NCBI GenBank assembly: GCA_024276905.1 | Contig: JAJRWF010000048.1 | Location: 1 to 64,000 of the forward strand | Direction of reading: 5' to 3' | From: Deltaproteobacteria bacterium | Lineage (GTDB): Bacteria; Desulfobacterota; Desulfuromonadia; Desulfuromonadales; Geopsychrobacteraceae | DNA length: 64,000 bases | Shown: one piece after another, positions 43,401 through 53,105 of the stretch | Layout: every line of letters starts with the position of its first letter | Numbering within the stretch: the first letter of the stretch is position 1 | Program-made: the position numbers and the translations under genes | The notes under the pieces: model-generated | Database searches by the model: none | What the model was told of the DNA's origin: nothing | Seen by the model: only the letters and a program-made list of their open reading frames with translations

Positions 43401-44687
43401 ATGCAGCCTGACCATTCTGATTGGCTCACCTTCGACCGCCGGCACCTCTGGCATCCCTATACCTCAATGACCGATCCTTTGCCGGTTTTTCCGGTTGTCA
43501 GCGCCAGCGGAGTCCGCCTTAAACTGGAGGATGGTCGTGAGCTGATCGACGGCATGGCCAGCTGGTGGTCGGCAATCCACGGCTATAATCATCCGCGGCT
43601 CAATGCCGCCCTGCAGCGGCAGAGTGAAAAAATGACGCACGTCATGTTCGGCGGCCTGACCCATCCGGCGGCAGTTGAACTGGGACGGCGGCTGGTTGAG
43701 CTGACCCCCGAGCCGCTGCAGCATGTCTTCTTCAGTGATTCGGGCTCGGTGGCGGTCGAGGTCGCAATGAAGATGGCGATCCAGTTCTGGTACGGTACTG
43801 GTCGGCCGGAGAAGAAGCGCCTGCTGACACTGCGTAACGGTTACCATGGTGATACTTTCGGCGCCATGTCGGTTTGTGATCCCGACACCGGGATGCACCA
43901 GATCTGGTCCGGGCTGCTGCAACACCAGCTGTTCGCCGCTGCGCCGCAGTGCCGCTTTGACAGTGATTGGAATCCACAGGATATCGACGGTCTGCAACGG
44001 CTGGTCGAAAAGCATCATCAGGAGCTGGCGGCGATTATTCTCGAACCGATCGTGCAGGGCGCTGGCGGCATGCGCTTTTATCATCCGCAGTATCTGTGCG
44101 AGGTGCGCAGTCTCTGTGATCGTTATGACCTGTTACTGATTGCCGACGAGATCGCCACAGGGTTCGGTCGTAGCGGTAAACTTTTCGCCTGCGAACATGC
44201 CGGGATCACACCCGATATCCTCTGTCTCGGCAAGGCGTTGACTGGCGGCACCATGACCCTGGCGGCGACCCTGGCGAGTGAACGGGTCGCAACCGGGCTC
44301 TCCGGTGGGGAGCCGGGTGTTTTTATGCACGGGCCGACTTTTATGGGCAACCCATTGGCCTGTGCGGTGGCAGTTGCGAGTATCGACCTGTTGTTCGAAT
44401 CAGACTGGCAGTCGCAGGTGGCACAAATTTCCGCCGGTCTTGAAGCGGGTCTTGCTCCTTGCCGGGAGCTACCGCAGGTGGCCGATGTGCGGGTGCTTGG
44501 TGCTATCGGGGTGGTTGAAATGAAGGAGCCGGTGGTTATGGCGCAGGTTCAGCCGCAATTTGTCGAACAGGGGGTCTGGGTGCGTCCCTTCGGCAAGCTG
44601 GTCTACGTGATGCCGCCCTATGTGATGGACGGGCAGGATCTTGCCCGCCTGACCAGCGCGATCTGTCGCGTGGTGGCGATAACCTGA
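43401..44687 (+). CDS. bioA: Adenosylmethionine-8-amino-7-oxononanoate aminotransferase (biotin synthesis)
   Basis: BioA makes 7,8-diaminopelargonate from KAPA using S-adenosylmethionine as amino donor. The ATG at 43401 stands 7 bp after GGAG; another at 43395 is too close. In 428 residues the class III PLP fold is clear: [12 protein letters not shown] near the N-terminus, [62 protein letters not shown] with the PLP aspartate, and the Schiff-base lysine in [21 protein letters not shown] marks BioA against other class III enzymes. No other bio gene is adjacent. Confidence 0.94.
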   Translation: MQPDHSDWLTFDRRHLWHPYTSMTDPLPVFPVVSASGVRLKLEDGRELIDGMASWWSAIHGYNHPRLNAALQRQSEKMTHVMFGGLTHPAAVELGRRLVELTPEPLQHVFFSDSGSVAVEVAMKMAIQFWYGTGRPEKKRLLTLRNGYHGDTFGAMSVCDPDTGMHQIWSGLLQHQLFAAAPQCRFDSDWNPQDIDGLQRLVEKHHQELAAIILEPIVQGAGGMRFYHPQYLCEVRSLCDRYDLLLIADEIATGFGRSGKLFACEHAGITPDILCLGKALTGGTMTLAATLASERVATGLSGGEPGVFMHGPTFMGNPLACAVAVASIDLLFESDWQSQVAQISAGLEAGLAPCRELPQVADVRVLGAIGVVEMKEPVVMAQVQPQFVEQGVWVRPFGKLVYVMPPYVMDGQDLARLTSAICRVVAIT

Positions 44688-44717
44688 CGCTGATCAACCC
44701 TGTATTAAGGAGGAGGG

Positions 44718-45044
44718 GTGTCGATTCCAGAAAAGCAACCACAGCGTACGTCACTGATGGAGCGTCTGCAGCGTGCCTTCGGGCCGCTGGTCGGCGGGAT
44801 GATTCTCGACCTGGTTGATCTGTCCACTTTCGGGCCTTACGGGATCGGGGGCTTTTTTGTCGGCAGCCTGGTGGGCTGGTGGATCTGCTCGATTTACGAG
44901 TTGGCGATATCGACCCGACTGACCCTGTCCCTGCTTGCCGGAGTGTACTGTCTGCTGCCACTGACAGAGTTTATCCCGGTCGCCACGTTGATATCGGCTT
45001 TTGTCCGTTTTCGCGGTGCGGATTCTAGGGAAAAGAACAAGTAA
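44718..45044 (+). CDS. Small inner-membrane protein of unknown function
   Basis: A 108-residue protein starting with GTG after a strong AAGGAGGAGG site. A hydrophilic N-terminus (about 1-20) is followed by two or three hydrophobic segments (GGMILDLVDLSTFGPYGIGG region, FVGSLVGWWICSIYELAI, and LTLSLLAGVYCLLPLTEFIPVAT). The glycine-rich LVGGMILDLVDL...GPYGIGGFFVG core occurs in uncharacterised membrane proteins. It begins 30 bp after bioA and may be co-transcribed; a link to biotin is not implied. Confidence 0.65.
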   Translation: MSIPEKQPQRTSLMERLQRAFGPLVGGMILDLVDLSTFGPYGIGGFFVGSLVGWWICSIYELAISTRLTLSLLAGVYCLLPLTEFIPVATLISAFVRFRGADSREKNK

Positions 45045-45403
45045 GTTCAGGCAGTCATCCCTGTCGCAGGTCGTGGCGAAAACGGTGAAATGAAGCAGGG
45101 GTGGATCTCAACGACAGGGCTGAAAAGAACTTCCCGCGGCCTGAATATGTGAGTGCGTCCAGAGCTGTTTGTCCATTTTTAATCCTTTGCCGCTATCTTT
45201 TCTCCCTGTCAGCAGTTAAGATGTTTAGAACAATCCGGCTGTCACCTCTTCCTTCTCGCGTGCAACCTCCTGCAGTGCGGCCTTGGTATGAGGTGGGGTC
45301 GGGTTTCTTTTTCGCCCCTGTCGAGCAAGCTGTAAAACCCGGGTTATCTCATGGTTGTTGCCTGGTCGGCTCTTGGCTATTTTCCAAAAAGGGAGTTCCA
45401 CAG
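45045..45403. other. Intergenic region before the zinc-ribbon gene
   Basis: 359 bp without a supported gene; the downstream reading frame extends back into it but has no RBS. The repeat AACCCGGGTT near 45338 is the only notable short palindrome. It presumably holds the promoter for the gene at 45404. Confidence 0.45.
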
Positions 45404-45826
45404 ATGAGTAGTACCCCGTTGTCGGCCGGTGATTACATTGAGGCCAAATGCAGCAAGTGCCGTGAGATGACCAACCACACAATTGTTGCCATGGTTGAAG
45501 AAGCCCCGGTCAAGGTGCAGTGCAATATCTGCAACAGTGAACACAAGTATCGCAAACCTGCGGTCAAGAAAACGACGACTGCGCGCAAGCCGGCGACCAG
45601 ACGGCCGAGAATTGACCCGAAAGCTGTCGAGCAGCAGCAATGGCAGGAGTTGCAGCCCTCCTTCGACGAGAATGCCGCCGTAGCCTATTCGATGGAGACA
45701 TCGTATAAGTTGCGTGCCTTGATTAATCATCCGACCTTTGGTCTTGGGCAGGTACAGGAAGCGGCCGGTACCCGTAAGATCAGGGTTCTTTTTGCCGATG
45801 GTGCCAAGGTTCTGCGCTGTGGCTAA
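45404..45826 (+). CDS. Zinc-ribbon protein with UvrD/PcrA-tail-like domain
   Basis: A 140-residue cytoplasmic protein. The N-terminus is a zinc ribbon with two CxxC knuckles (AKCSKCREMTNH and VQCNICNSEHKYR, about residues 16-45). A basic Lys/Arg/Thr-rich linker follows (KKTTTARKPATRRPRIDP). The C-terminal part (LINHPTFGLGQVQEAAGTRK, then VLFADGAKVLRCG) has the HxxFGxGxV...FxDG.K.L pattern of the Tudor-like tail of PcrA/UvrD helicases, which binds RNA polymerase. It may therefore act in transcription or repair; this is inference. The ATG at 45404 has GGGAG. Confidence 0.72.
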   Translation: MSSTPLSAGDYIEAKCSKCREMTNHTIVAMVEEAPVKVQCNICNSEHKYRKPAVKKTTTARKPATRRPRIDPKAVEQQQWQELQPSFDENAAVAYSMETSYKLRALINHPTFGLGQVQEAAGTRKIRVLFADGAKVLRCG

Positions 45827-45888
45827 CTGATTTTTCAGAACGCTAGCGGCCAGATTTCAGTCAATGGTCGCGTCAGATTCTTGAGAAG

Positions 45889-45917
45889 GCCGGGCATTGT
45901 TTATGCCCGGCTTTTTT
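45889..45917 (+). terminator. Rho-independent terminator
   Basis: GCCGGGCAT pairs perfectly with ATGCCCGGC around a 5-nt loop and is followed by T6. It ends the zinc-ribbon gene transcript and reaches the last codon of the convergent lipoprotein gene. Confidence 0.88.
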
Positions 45918-46512
45918 AGCTGGCGGGGAGACTTCCCAGATTGCGCAATTGGAGACGGGTGGTGCGTACGGCACGTCGGGATGCAACATATTGAGGATGA
46001 AAGTTATTGATTTTGTCCCAGATTTCCAGCGCCTGTTCAAGTTCCCCATTGCGATAGGCGAGCAGACCTTGTTCCATCAGTTGGTCGGCGCATTGTTCCA
46101 GGCGGTTGTTGAGCTGCACCGGGTCGATTTTGGCATCAATCCTGACCGCACCGCGTTGTGACAATTGTCTACTCAGTAGGCGATAGAGTTGACCTGCCTG
46201 AAAATAATTTCCTTGCACCAAGTTAAGATCCGCCTGGTTCAGCAGCCCATTCAGTGCCTTCGAATGAGACGGTGGTGGGTTTTTGTCCCGAGAGCGCTGT
46301 TTCTTTTGGGGCTGCAACAGGCTGAGTACGGCGTGGTTGTCCTTTTGTTGCTTGACTTTCTCAATCTGTGGAACTGTGCTGCGGGTCTCAGGACCCAGTG
46401 ACAGAAGGCGAATTTTCTGCCGGGTTGCATCCAGCCAGGCTGTCAAGGTCGCCGGAGCGCATCCGCTTAATACCAGGCTCAGAGAGATAAAGAGTATAAG
46501 TTGCTTTTTCAT
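45916..46512 (-). CDS. Lipoprotein with tetratricopeptide-like region
   Basis: A 198-residue probable lipoprotein: signal peptide with lipobox LSGC (cysteine about 18). The mature part has a Gln-rich basic linker (KKQRSRDKNPP) and then helical repeats of TPR character, such as ALNGLLNQADLNLVQGNYFQAGQLYRLL split over two helices and LLAYRNGELEQALEIWDKI. It begins directly after the HD-GYP stop codon and is coupled to it. A scaffold role for envelope or signalling partners is possible; no specific function is evident. Confidence 0.72.
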   Translation of the reverse strand: MKKQLILFISLSLVLSGCAPATLTAWLDATRQKIRLLSLGPETRSTVPQIEKVKQQKDNHAVLSLLQPQKKQRSRDKNPPPSHSKALNGLLNQADLNLVQGNYFQAGQLYRLLSRQLSQRGAVRIDAKIDPVQLNNRLEQCADQLMEQGLLAYRNGELEQALEIWDKINNFHPQYVASRRAVRTTRLQLRNLGSLPAS

Positions 46513-47964
46513 TTAGGATCCTGACTCTTCAAGACATTCATCTTGAAATTCATGCAGGCCCTCGATAAAAAGATCGGTCAATCGAGGGGAGAATTGTGTT
46601 CCGCGATGGCGTAAAATTTCGGCGACCGCAGCATCACGCGGGAGTCCCTGCCGATAGGGCCGTGATGTTGTCATGGCGTCGTAGGCATCGGCGATGGCAA
46701 CAATCTGGGCACTTAAGGGGATTTTCTCTCCCTGCAGACTGGCTGGATAGCCCTGGCCGTTGTACCATTCGTGGTGGTGCTTTACGGTCGGAATATAGCG
46801 ATGAAGAGAATCGGCCAGAGTGAGAATTTCCGCGCCGTGACGTGGATGCTCCTTGATCCGACAATGTTCTTTGTTGTTAAGCGGGGCCTGTTTATTGAGA
46901 ATGCGGTCAGGAACCCGTATTTTGCCGATATCATGGAGCAGGCAGGACATCTCCAGGTCTTTCAGCTGTTGCTGATTCTGCCCGAGTTGTTTGCCGAGCA
47001 TCACCGCCAGGCTTGCGACACGTGCGGAGTGACCATAGGTGTAGTTGTCGCGTGCATCCAGGGCTCCAGCCAGGATGCGCACGATGTCGTGGTAGGATTT
47101 TTCCAGATTGGTCGAGTATTCATTGACGCGTTGTCGTTGCGCGGCTATTTCGGCGGCCATTGCGTTGAAATTGCGCGTCAGTTCACCGAGTTCATCCTCC
47201 GCCAGGATGGGCACGCTGACCTTGCCGGTTCCAGCCTTGAGTCGTTCAACCCCTTGTGATAGTTGTGTAATCGGCCGTGTAAAGAGCCGCGCCAGAAAAA
47301 GTGTTCCGATAATGCCGCCGAAGATTGCAAGACAGGCAATAAAGAGGATGCGCCAGCGTGCGGACGAACGTGCACTGAGCAATGATTGCGGGTTGATACC
47401 GGTCACCACTTCACCGACCCGGTGTCCGGCAAAGTCGATCGGCAGACTGAATTCATAGACCACATGGCCATAGCGGAAAACCTGACTGACCCGCAGCGGG
47501 CCCGTGTTTGCGATCAGCTCACCACTCAGGCGGGAGAGTTTGCTGCCTGCCAGTTCGAGGCGACTGTGGGCCAGAATTTTGCGTGAACCATCGAGAATAG
47601 CAACATAAACCAGATCGTCCTGAGCCTTCTGTCCCTGAGCGGTCAGGTTGTCAAGCGCCAGGCGATCATCCGCCAGAATGCTGTAGCCGGCGGAACCGGC
47701 AATGGCATAGACACTGGCGGCACCACGCTTGACCATCGAGCGTAGCAGGACATCGTTCATGATGCCGATCACCAGAAATGCGGTACCGAAGGTCAAAAGT
47801 GCAATCAAACCGACAACCAGCAGGGTCAGTCTGTTGCCAATACTGTGGAGATGTTGTTTTATCTGCGAAGGAATGAGATTGGTGCAGGTTCTGCGTACGC
47901 GGGAGAAAGCCCCGAAAAACTTCTCGGGTCGGGATAGCCGACTGTAAGCGACATACTTGTTCAT
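46513..47964 (-). CDS. HAMP-HD-GYP c-di-GMP phosphodiesterase
   Basis: A membrane sensor that probably hydrolyses cyclic di-GMP. The 483 residues comprise a cytoplasmic basic N-terminus, TM1 (about 45-70), a periplasmic sensor (about 75-205), TM2 (about 206-226), a HAMP domain (RLFTRPITQLSQGVERLKAG), a short coiled coil and the HD-GYP domain with YGHSARVASLAVMLG, LHDIGKIRVPDRIL, HHEWYNGQGYPASL and IVAIADAYDAMTT. The His-Asp pair and the GYP motif are intact, so activity is expected. No Shine-Dalgarno of strength is visible. The downstream lipoprotein may be its partner. Confidence 0.92.
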   Translation of the reverse strand: MNKYVAYSRLSRPEKFFGAFSRVRRTCTNLIPSQIKQHLHSIGNRLTLLVVGLIALLTFGTAFLVIGIMNDVLLRSMVKRGAASVYAIAGSAGYSILADDRLALDNLTAQGQKAQDDLVYVAILDGSRKILAHSRLELAGSKLSRLSGELIANTGPLRVSQVFRYGHVVYEFSLPIDFAGHRVGEVVTGINPQSLLSARSSARWRILFIACLAIFGGIIGTLFLARLFTRPITQLSQGVERLKAGTGKVSVPILAEDELGELTRNFNAMAAEIAAQRQRVNEYSTNLEKSYHDIVRILAGALDARDNYTYGHSARVASLAVMLGKQLGQNQQQLKDLEMSCLLHDIGKIRVPDRILNKQAPLNNKEHCRIKEHPRHGAEILTLADSLHRYIPTVKHHHEWYNGQGYPASLQGEKIPLSAQIVAIADAYDAMTTSRPYRQGLPRDAAVAEILRHRGTQFSPRLTDLFIEGLHEFQDECLEESGS

Positions 47965-48274
47965 AACTGCAATGGAACTCCGTGCCCCCTCCAGTGGCAG
48001 GGCAGAGTTAGCTCCGAAGGCCTGTATACCTCAGGCAGGCCCAGCGAGGCAAATAAAAAAGTTCTGAATCTCAACGGTTTGGCCCTTATCTTCTCGGCAA
48101 GTATTTATAATTGTTTATTGGTTTGATGAAATTAATTTTCACTTATAATGTTAGCTCGTACTGCTCCGTTGAATGGAGACCTCTCCGGAATCGGCGATGG
48201 AAATTCACGGGCTTGCGGCATGTGCTATCCTGTGCAAAGAACTCTCTACCCGGGCCTTGACGAAGGTACAAGTA
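47965..48274. promoter_or_regulatory. Divergent promoter region before the Kef-type antiporter gene
   Basis: 310 bp, AT-rich between 48090 and 48150. TATAAT at 48144-48149 with TTGATG at 48123-48128 (15-bp spacer) is a plausible, slightly short-spaced sigma-70 promoter for the + gene. An open frame runs upstream of 48275 but lacks an RBS. Nothing else is evident. Confidence 0.5.
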
Positions 48275-50227
48275 ATGGGAATTGCAGCTGATATTGTGAT
48301 CATTGTTCTTGCCGCACTGGCTGGTGGGTTCTTGGCTCATGGGTTGAGACAACCGTTGATTCTCGGCTATATCCTCGCCGGTGTACTGATCGGACCCTTT
48401 ACCGGTGGCGTCACCGTTTCCGGTGTTCATGAGATTGAAAAGCTGGCTGAAATCGGCGTTGCGCTGTTGTTGTTCGCCCTTGGTCTCGAGTTCTCGCTCA
48501 AGGAGTTGCGGCCGGTCAAGTATATTGCTCTGATCGGTGCTCCACTACAGATTCTCCTGACGATTGGTTTCGGTTATCTGATCGGACAGTACCTGGGTTG
48601 GGGAGATGTGGCTTCGTTGTGGCTCGGCGGACTGGCGTCACTCTCGAGTACCATGGTGATTCTGAAAACCCTGATGTCTCAGGGAATGATGGGGACTCTC
48701 TCCAGCCGGATCATGATCGGTATTCTGATTGTGCAGGATCTGGCCGTGGTGCCGCTGATGATTCTGCTGCCGCAGATTTCGGACCCGGCCGCCGGGCTAC
48801 CGGTTCTTGGGGTGGCGTTATTGAAATCGGCGGGATTTCTTGTCGTTATGCTGGTGCTCGGAGTGCGACTGCTGCCCTGGCTGCTGGCGCATATCGCGCG
48901 CTGGAATTCACGCGAACTCTTTGTTCTGACCATCACTGCCATCGGGTTGGGGATCGGCTACGCGACCTATCAGCTCGGACTTTCCTTTGCCCTTGGCGCT
49001 TTTGTTGCCGGGATGGTGTTGAGTGAGTCCGACTATGGTCATCAGGCTCTCAGCGATATTATTCCGCTACGTGACCTGTTCAGTCTGCTCTTTTTTACCT
49101 CGGTCGGCATGTTACTCGATCCGCGTTTTTTGCTTCATAACTGGTTCGGTGTTTTGCAACTTGTGTTGTTGATTGCGCTGGGCAAAGGTTTGATTCTGGC
49201 GGTCAGCACCCGCTGTTTCGGCTATGGAAATATCGTCCCGCTGGCTGTCGGCCTGGGGATGTTTCAGATAGGTGAGTTTTCTTTTGTTCTTGGTCAGGTT
49301 GGTTTCGCGGGGGGATTTTTAAGTGGAGAACAACATTCATTTCTTCTTTCAGCAACGATCATCAGCATGTTGATGACACCGCTGGTCTCCGGGTTGACGG
49401 CCCCGCTCTATCGCTTGAAGCAGCGTTATTCACGTCGCGAACCCCTGACCATGGTCAATCTGCCGGAACGAGGACTGGTCGATCATATTGTCATTGCCGG
49501 TGGGGGACGGGTCGGTCAGCATATCGCACGGTTGCTCAGCCAGCTGGAAGTTTCATTTGTGATTGTTGAAATGAATCACAATTGTCTGGAGGAATGCAAA
49601 CGGCAGGGGTTTCCGGCCATCTTCGGTGATGCCAGTCAGGAGGTCGTTCTGGCTGCCGCCAACCTGGGCGAAGCCCAGCAGCTGCTGGTTACGCTGCCGA
49701 ACATTATCTCGGCCGAGGGAATCGTCCGCTATGCTCACGGCAGCTATCCTGATTTGAATATCGTTGTTCGGGCGGAAGGGGACGAACAGATGAAGGCGCT
49801 CTACGAAGATGGTGTCTACATGGTGGTGCTGCCCGAACTGGAAGCCGGGCTCGAAATTGCGCGTCAGGCACTTTTGCATCTGCAGCTGCCGGTACCGGTG
49901 ATTCAGCGCTATACCGATGCGTTACGACGCGACCACTACCATCCGACCACGGAGATAAGTAAGGAAAATCAGGAACTTCTTTTGCTGAAAAATGCCCGCG
50001 AACTTCTTGACCTCAACTGGGAACGGCTGGGTCCGGAAAGCCTGATGGCCGGGCACAGTCTTCGTGAGCTCGATATTCGTCGGGCAACCGGGGTCTCGAT
50101 TGTCGGTGTGCTGCGTGCGGGGGACTTTATTCCCAATCCGGGCGCCGATTTTATTTTCGCCACCGGTGATCTGGTGGCGATTCTCGGCAGTGTCGACCAG
50201 TGTGCCGGTCTTGGTGAACTGGCCTGA
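48275..50227 (+). CDS. Monovalent cation:proton antiporter (CPA2/Kef type) with RCK domains
   Basis: A CPA2-family antiporter, probably K+/H+ efflux. The start at 48275 follows GAAGG. In 650 residues the membrane half (about 1-385) has 12 or so helices, with [16 protein letters not shown] and the GLEFSLKEL and [21 protein letters not shown] motifs. The soluble half holds an RCK-N NAD-binding fold ([32 protein letters not shown]) and an RCK-C domain (about 570-650, [20 protein letters not shown]). NAD(H), nucleotide or glutathione adduct control is normal for such proteins. It has no ancillary KefF/KefG gene nearby. Confidence 0.92.
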   Translation: MGIAADIVIIVLAALAGGFLAHGLRQPLILGYILAGVLIGPFTGGVTVSGVHEIEKLAEIGVALLLFALGLEFSLKELRPVKYIALIGAPLQILLTIGFGYLIGQYLGWGDVASLWLGGLASLSSTMVILKTLMSQGMMGTLSSRIMIGILIVQDLAVVPLMILLPQISDPAAGLPVLGVALLKSAGFLVVMLVLGVRLLPWLLAHIARWNSRELFVLTITAIGLGIGYATYQLGLSFALGAFVAGMVLSESDYGHQALSDIIPLRDLFSLLFFTSVGMLLDPRFLLHNWFGVLQLVLLIALGKGLILAVSTRCFGYGNIVPLAVGLGMFQIGEFSFVLGQVGFAGGFLSGEQHSFLLSATIISMLMTPLVSGLTAPLYRLKQRYSRREPLTMVNLPERGLVDHIVIAGGGRVGQHIARLLSQLEVSFVIVEMNHNCLEECKRQGFPAIFGDASQEVVLAAANLGEAQQLLVTLPNIISAEGIVRYAHGSYPDLNIVVRAEGDEQMKALYEDGVYMVVLPELEAGLEIARQALLHLQLPVPVIQRYTDALRRDHYHPTTEISKENQELLLLKNARELLDLNWERLGPESLMAGHSLRELDIRRATGVSIVGVLRAGDFIPNPGADFIFATGDLVAILGSVDQCAGLGELA

Positions 50228-50259
50228 TACCGACGGCGTGACCAGCGTTTGCCGACAGA

Positions 50260-51957
50260 CTATCTTTTACGCTTAACCGGCCGTTTGAAGCCTCCGGCCG
50301 GTTTGCCGAAGCTTCTTCTTTTCGGGGCCGGTTTACGGCCCTGATCAACTTTGATATCCAGTTGCTGACCGCAGACCTGCGCTTTGGCCAGCTTGAACAA
50401 CACACCTTCGGGCATCTCCCGGGGCAGATCGATCAGGCTGAAATCGTGCATGATGGTTATCTTGCCGATCATGCTTGAGGGAATACCACCCTCATTGCTG
50501 ATCGCTCCGACCAGATTGCCCGGTTCGACACGATGGCTGCGTCCAACCTCAACCCGGTACTGCTGACGTGCCTGATCGCCACCGCGCTGATTAAAGCTGT
50601 TGCGGTTGTCGTTCTGCGAATATTTCGGTTCCTCGCGTTCAACCGGTTGCAGGGGACGATCCTTCTGCAGCAGATAAGCCAGGGTGGCGGCGATGCGGCG
50701 GAAGCTGACATCGGTATCGTTCTGGTAGCCGTCGATCAAATCCTCAAAAAATACCAGTTCCTGCGCTTCCATCGCCTCGGTGACCTGATCCTTGAACAGA
50801 CTCACACGCCGATCAGTAACCTGTTTGCGGCTCGGCAGACCCATCGGTTTGATCGTCTGACGGGTGGCGCGTTCGATGGCGGAGATCATCCGTCTTTCAC
50901 GCGGCGCGGCAAACAGAATCGCTTTGCCGGACCGTCCGGCGCGACCGGTGCGGCCGATTCGGTGGATGTACGCTTCAATGTAGTTGGGAATGTCGTAGTT
51001 GACGACATGGCTGATGCGTTGAACATCAAGGCCGCGGGCGGCAACGTCAGTGGCGACCACGATGTCAAGTTTACCGGCCCGAAAGCGTTCGACTGTTTTC
51101 TCGCGCGCAACTTGCGTCATGTCGCCATTAAGCGGGGCACAGGAGAATCCACGCGCCTCGAGTTTTTCGCCCAGCTCCAGGGTTGCGACCTTGGTCCGGA
51201 CGAAAATGATCATCGCTTCGATCTCTTCGACCTCAAGAATTCGGGTCAGGGCATCGAGCTTGTGCATTCCCTTAACCTGCCAGACATACTGGTCGATGGT
51301 GTCGGCGGTGCGGGTTTTGGCCTTGATCCTGATTTCAACCGGGTTTTTCAGATTGCGGCGTGCGACGCCGATCACCTCATGCGGCATGGTGGCGGAAAAG
51401 AGCGCCGTCTGACGTTCGGCCGGGGCATGGCCGAGGATCTGTTCAACCTCGTCGATGAAACCCATCTTCAGCATCTCGTCCGCTTCATCGACTACCACGG
51501 TACGGATCTGGTCCAGTTTCAGGGTGCCGCGTCGCAGGTGATCCTGGATGCGGCCCGGGGTACCGACCACGGCGTGAACACCGCGTTGCAACTGGCGTAG
51601 TTGCTGGCTCATGCTCTGGCCACCGTAAATTGGCAGCACACTGAATCCCTTGAGATGCCGGGCGTAGGTTTGCACTGCCTCGGAAACCTGCAGGGCCAGT
51701 TCGCGGGTCGGGGTCAGAATCAGAATCTGGGGGGCGCGTTTTTTTAAATCCAGGTGGCTGAGCAGCGGCAACGCGAAGGCTGCCGTCTTGCCGGTACCGG
51801 TCTGGGCCTGGCCGAGCAGGTCGCGACCTTCCAGCAACGGCGGGATACTCTGGGCCTGGATCGCCGAAGGAGCCTCATAGCCAACTTCTTTGATCACTTT
51901 CAAAACAGCTGGAGCCAGGTTGAGATCGTCAAAGCCAGGCAGTTGCGAATCAGTCAT
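50260..51957 (-). CDS. deaD: DEAD-box ATP-dependent RNA helicase (DeaD/CsdA-like)
   Basis: This unwinds RNA in ribosome assembly and mRNA decay, especially in the cold. The 565 residues have all helicase motifs: the Q motif (GYEAPSAIQAQSIP), Walker A (AQTGTGKT), PTRELA, TPGR, DEAD (VVDEADEML), SAT, and in domain 2 ATDVAARGLD and HRIGRTGRAG. The C-terminus contains a DbpA-type RNA-binding domain (VGAISNEGGIPSSMIGKITI, about 465-535) and a basic tail (PKRRSFGKPAGG). A 200-bp AT-rich leader upstream would suit cold-shock control as in E. coli. It converges on the antiporter gene with a 32-bp gap and no visible terminator. Confidence 0.95.
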   Translation of the reverse strand: MTDSQLPGFDDLNLAPAVLKVIKEVGYEAPSAIQAQSIPPLLEGRDLLGQAQTGTGKTAAFALPLLSHLDLKKRAPQILILTPTRELALQVSEAVQTYARHLKGFSVLPIYGGQSMSQQLRQLQRGVHAVVGTPGRIQDHLRRGTLKLDQIRTVVVDEADEMLKMGFIDEVEQILGHAPAERQTALFSATMPHEVIGVARRNLKNPVEIRIKAKTRTADTIDQYVWQVKGMHKLDALTRILEVEEIEAMIIFVRTKVATLELGEKLEARGFSCAPLNGDMTQVAREKTVERFRAGKLDIVVATDVAARGLDVQRISHVVNYDIPNYIEAYIHRIGRTGRAGRSGKAILFAAPRERRMISAIERATRQTIKPMGLPSRKQVTDRRVSLFKDQVTEAMEAQELVFFEDLIDGYQNDTDVSFRRIAATLAYLLQKDRPLQPVEREEPKYSQNDNRNSFNQRGGDQARQQYRVEVGRSHRVEPGNLVGAISNEGGIPSSMIGKITIMHDFSLIDLPREMPEGVLFKLAKAQVCGQQLDIKVDQGRKPAPKRRSFGKPAGGFKRPVKRKR

Positions 51958-52158
51958 GATGTTTCTTTCTTAAAATATAAAGGGCTGAAATACCCTGGAA
52001 GTGTAACGCAGATGGTATTTTGAGCAATGTGTGGAGGGCAAAAACACGAGGACCGTCCTGAAACTTCTGCCAATCCGAAGGGCGCAAGTATTACCGCGTC
52101 TGGAGGCAGGGAGCAAGAAATTTCTACTATTTTCCACAGATTTGCGTTTATTTTGAGG

Positions 52159-52722
52159 TTATTTACCATTTTTTGCGTAGCCACTGCCGATTGCCGAAAA
52201 AGGCAGCGTTAACTTCAGCTCGGGAACCTTGCGTCCAATCCAGGCGATGAAGGTATTGCTGTTGGGGCCGGGGAAAACAGAATACTCCTTTTTCCACGGG
52301 TAATTTCTGGCCGCCTGATCAACGGCAATAATCAGTTGATCGACTCCCGCTCCGCGTCGGTCAGCCAGCAGGCGCGGTTGTTTGCCGTACCAGTATCGGT
52401 CAGGCAAGTCCCGGGCAATTCTGACCACCGATCTGCCAGCGTGTAAACGCCAGCCGATGACCTCATAGACTCTATAGTGATCAGCGCCTCTCGGTTTGAC
52501 CGCCAGCCAGGTATGAACAGCGAACCAGCCGCGCCAACTCCAGGCCGGGGCGCTGTAGACCTGCAGCACGGCCTCTTTAGTCGTGGCGGGGTCGGGGGCC
52601 AGCCCGGCCGATTCCCGGCTCGCGGCATGCCAGTCCTTATGGGTTGCACAGTTCGAGAGCATGATGGCCAGAACAGCCAGCGGCAGCAGCAGCTTCAGGG
52701 ATCGTTTAGCGGCAGGACTCAT
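52159..52722 (-). CDS. DUF3750 lipoprotein
   Basis: A 187-residue protein with a signal peptide and lipobox (MLSNC, cysteine about 25). It matches DUF3750: VYSAPAWSWRGWFAVHTWLAVKP, YRVYEVIGWR, YWYGKQPRLLADRRGAGVDQLI, and PGPNSNTFIAWIGRKVPEL with LPFSAIG near the end. The HTW and NSNTF motifs resemble NlpC-like or permuted papain folds, so a hydrolase or ligand-binding role is possible but unproven. GGGAG precedes the ATG. The tail is shorter than in some homologues, without a sign of a frameshift. Single gene. Confidence 0.82.
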   Translation of the reverse strand: MSPAAKRSLKLLLPLAVLAIMLSNCATHKDWHAASRESAGLAPDPATTKEAVLQVYSAPAWSWRGWFAVHTWLAVKPRGADHYRVYEVIGWRLHAGRSVVRIARDLPDRYWYGKQPRLLADRRGAGVDQLIIAVDQAARNYPWKKEYSVFPGPNSNTFIAWIGRKVPELKLTLPFSAIGSGYAKNGK

Positions 52723-53105
52723 CGATCACACTCCCCATCTCTTCATTCTCCTCCTGCATGTCATGCCGGGTCAATAGGCGTAGAGTAGAAGTGCGGAATT
52801 TTTGCATAGAGTGTTCAGCGCTTTTTGAGTTTGTCGCCCCTGAATCAACAGGCAGCCGAAATTGAAACGGAGATTCTTGAAGGTGATCCGGTTCCGGACG
52901 AACCGCATCCCTGATGCCGAGGAATGGACTGAACCCAGGGGGGAATTGCCTGGATCCAAACCGGGGTGGTCCGAACCTGAGAGGGAACAGGCTGAAGCCG
53001 GGGAAACGCTAGCCGAACCTGAGGCCCCTTGAGCTCTCCCTGGCCCCTGTTTGCGGCGCTTGTCGTCTGCTCGAATCCATTCAGAAATGCAATTCCTCTC
53101 AAGTG
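52723..53105. other. Intergenic region with possible frameshifted coding remnant
   Basis: 383 bp. On the plus strand 52831-52914 reads an acidic frame ending EGDPVPDEPHP then TGA. From there a shifted frame reads WTEPRGELPG, then SEPEREQAEAGETLAEPEAP to a TGA at 53030-53032. The shared Glu/Pro bias across the frame change suggests decayed or frameshifted coding sequence, but no RBS or family is recognisable. Confidence 0.3.

Noticed and set aside
50533..51600. 355-codon plus-strand frame opposite deaD
   Set aside because: It is antisense to a complete DEAD-box helicase and lacks motifs of its own.
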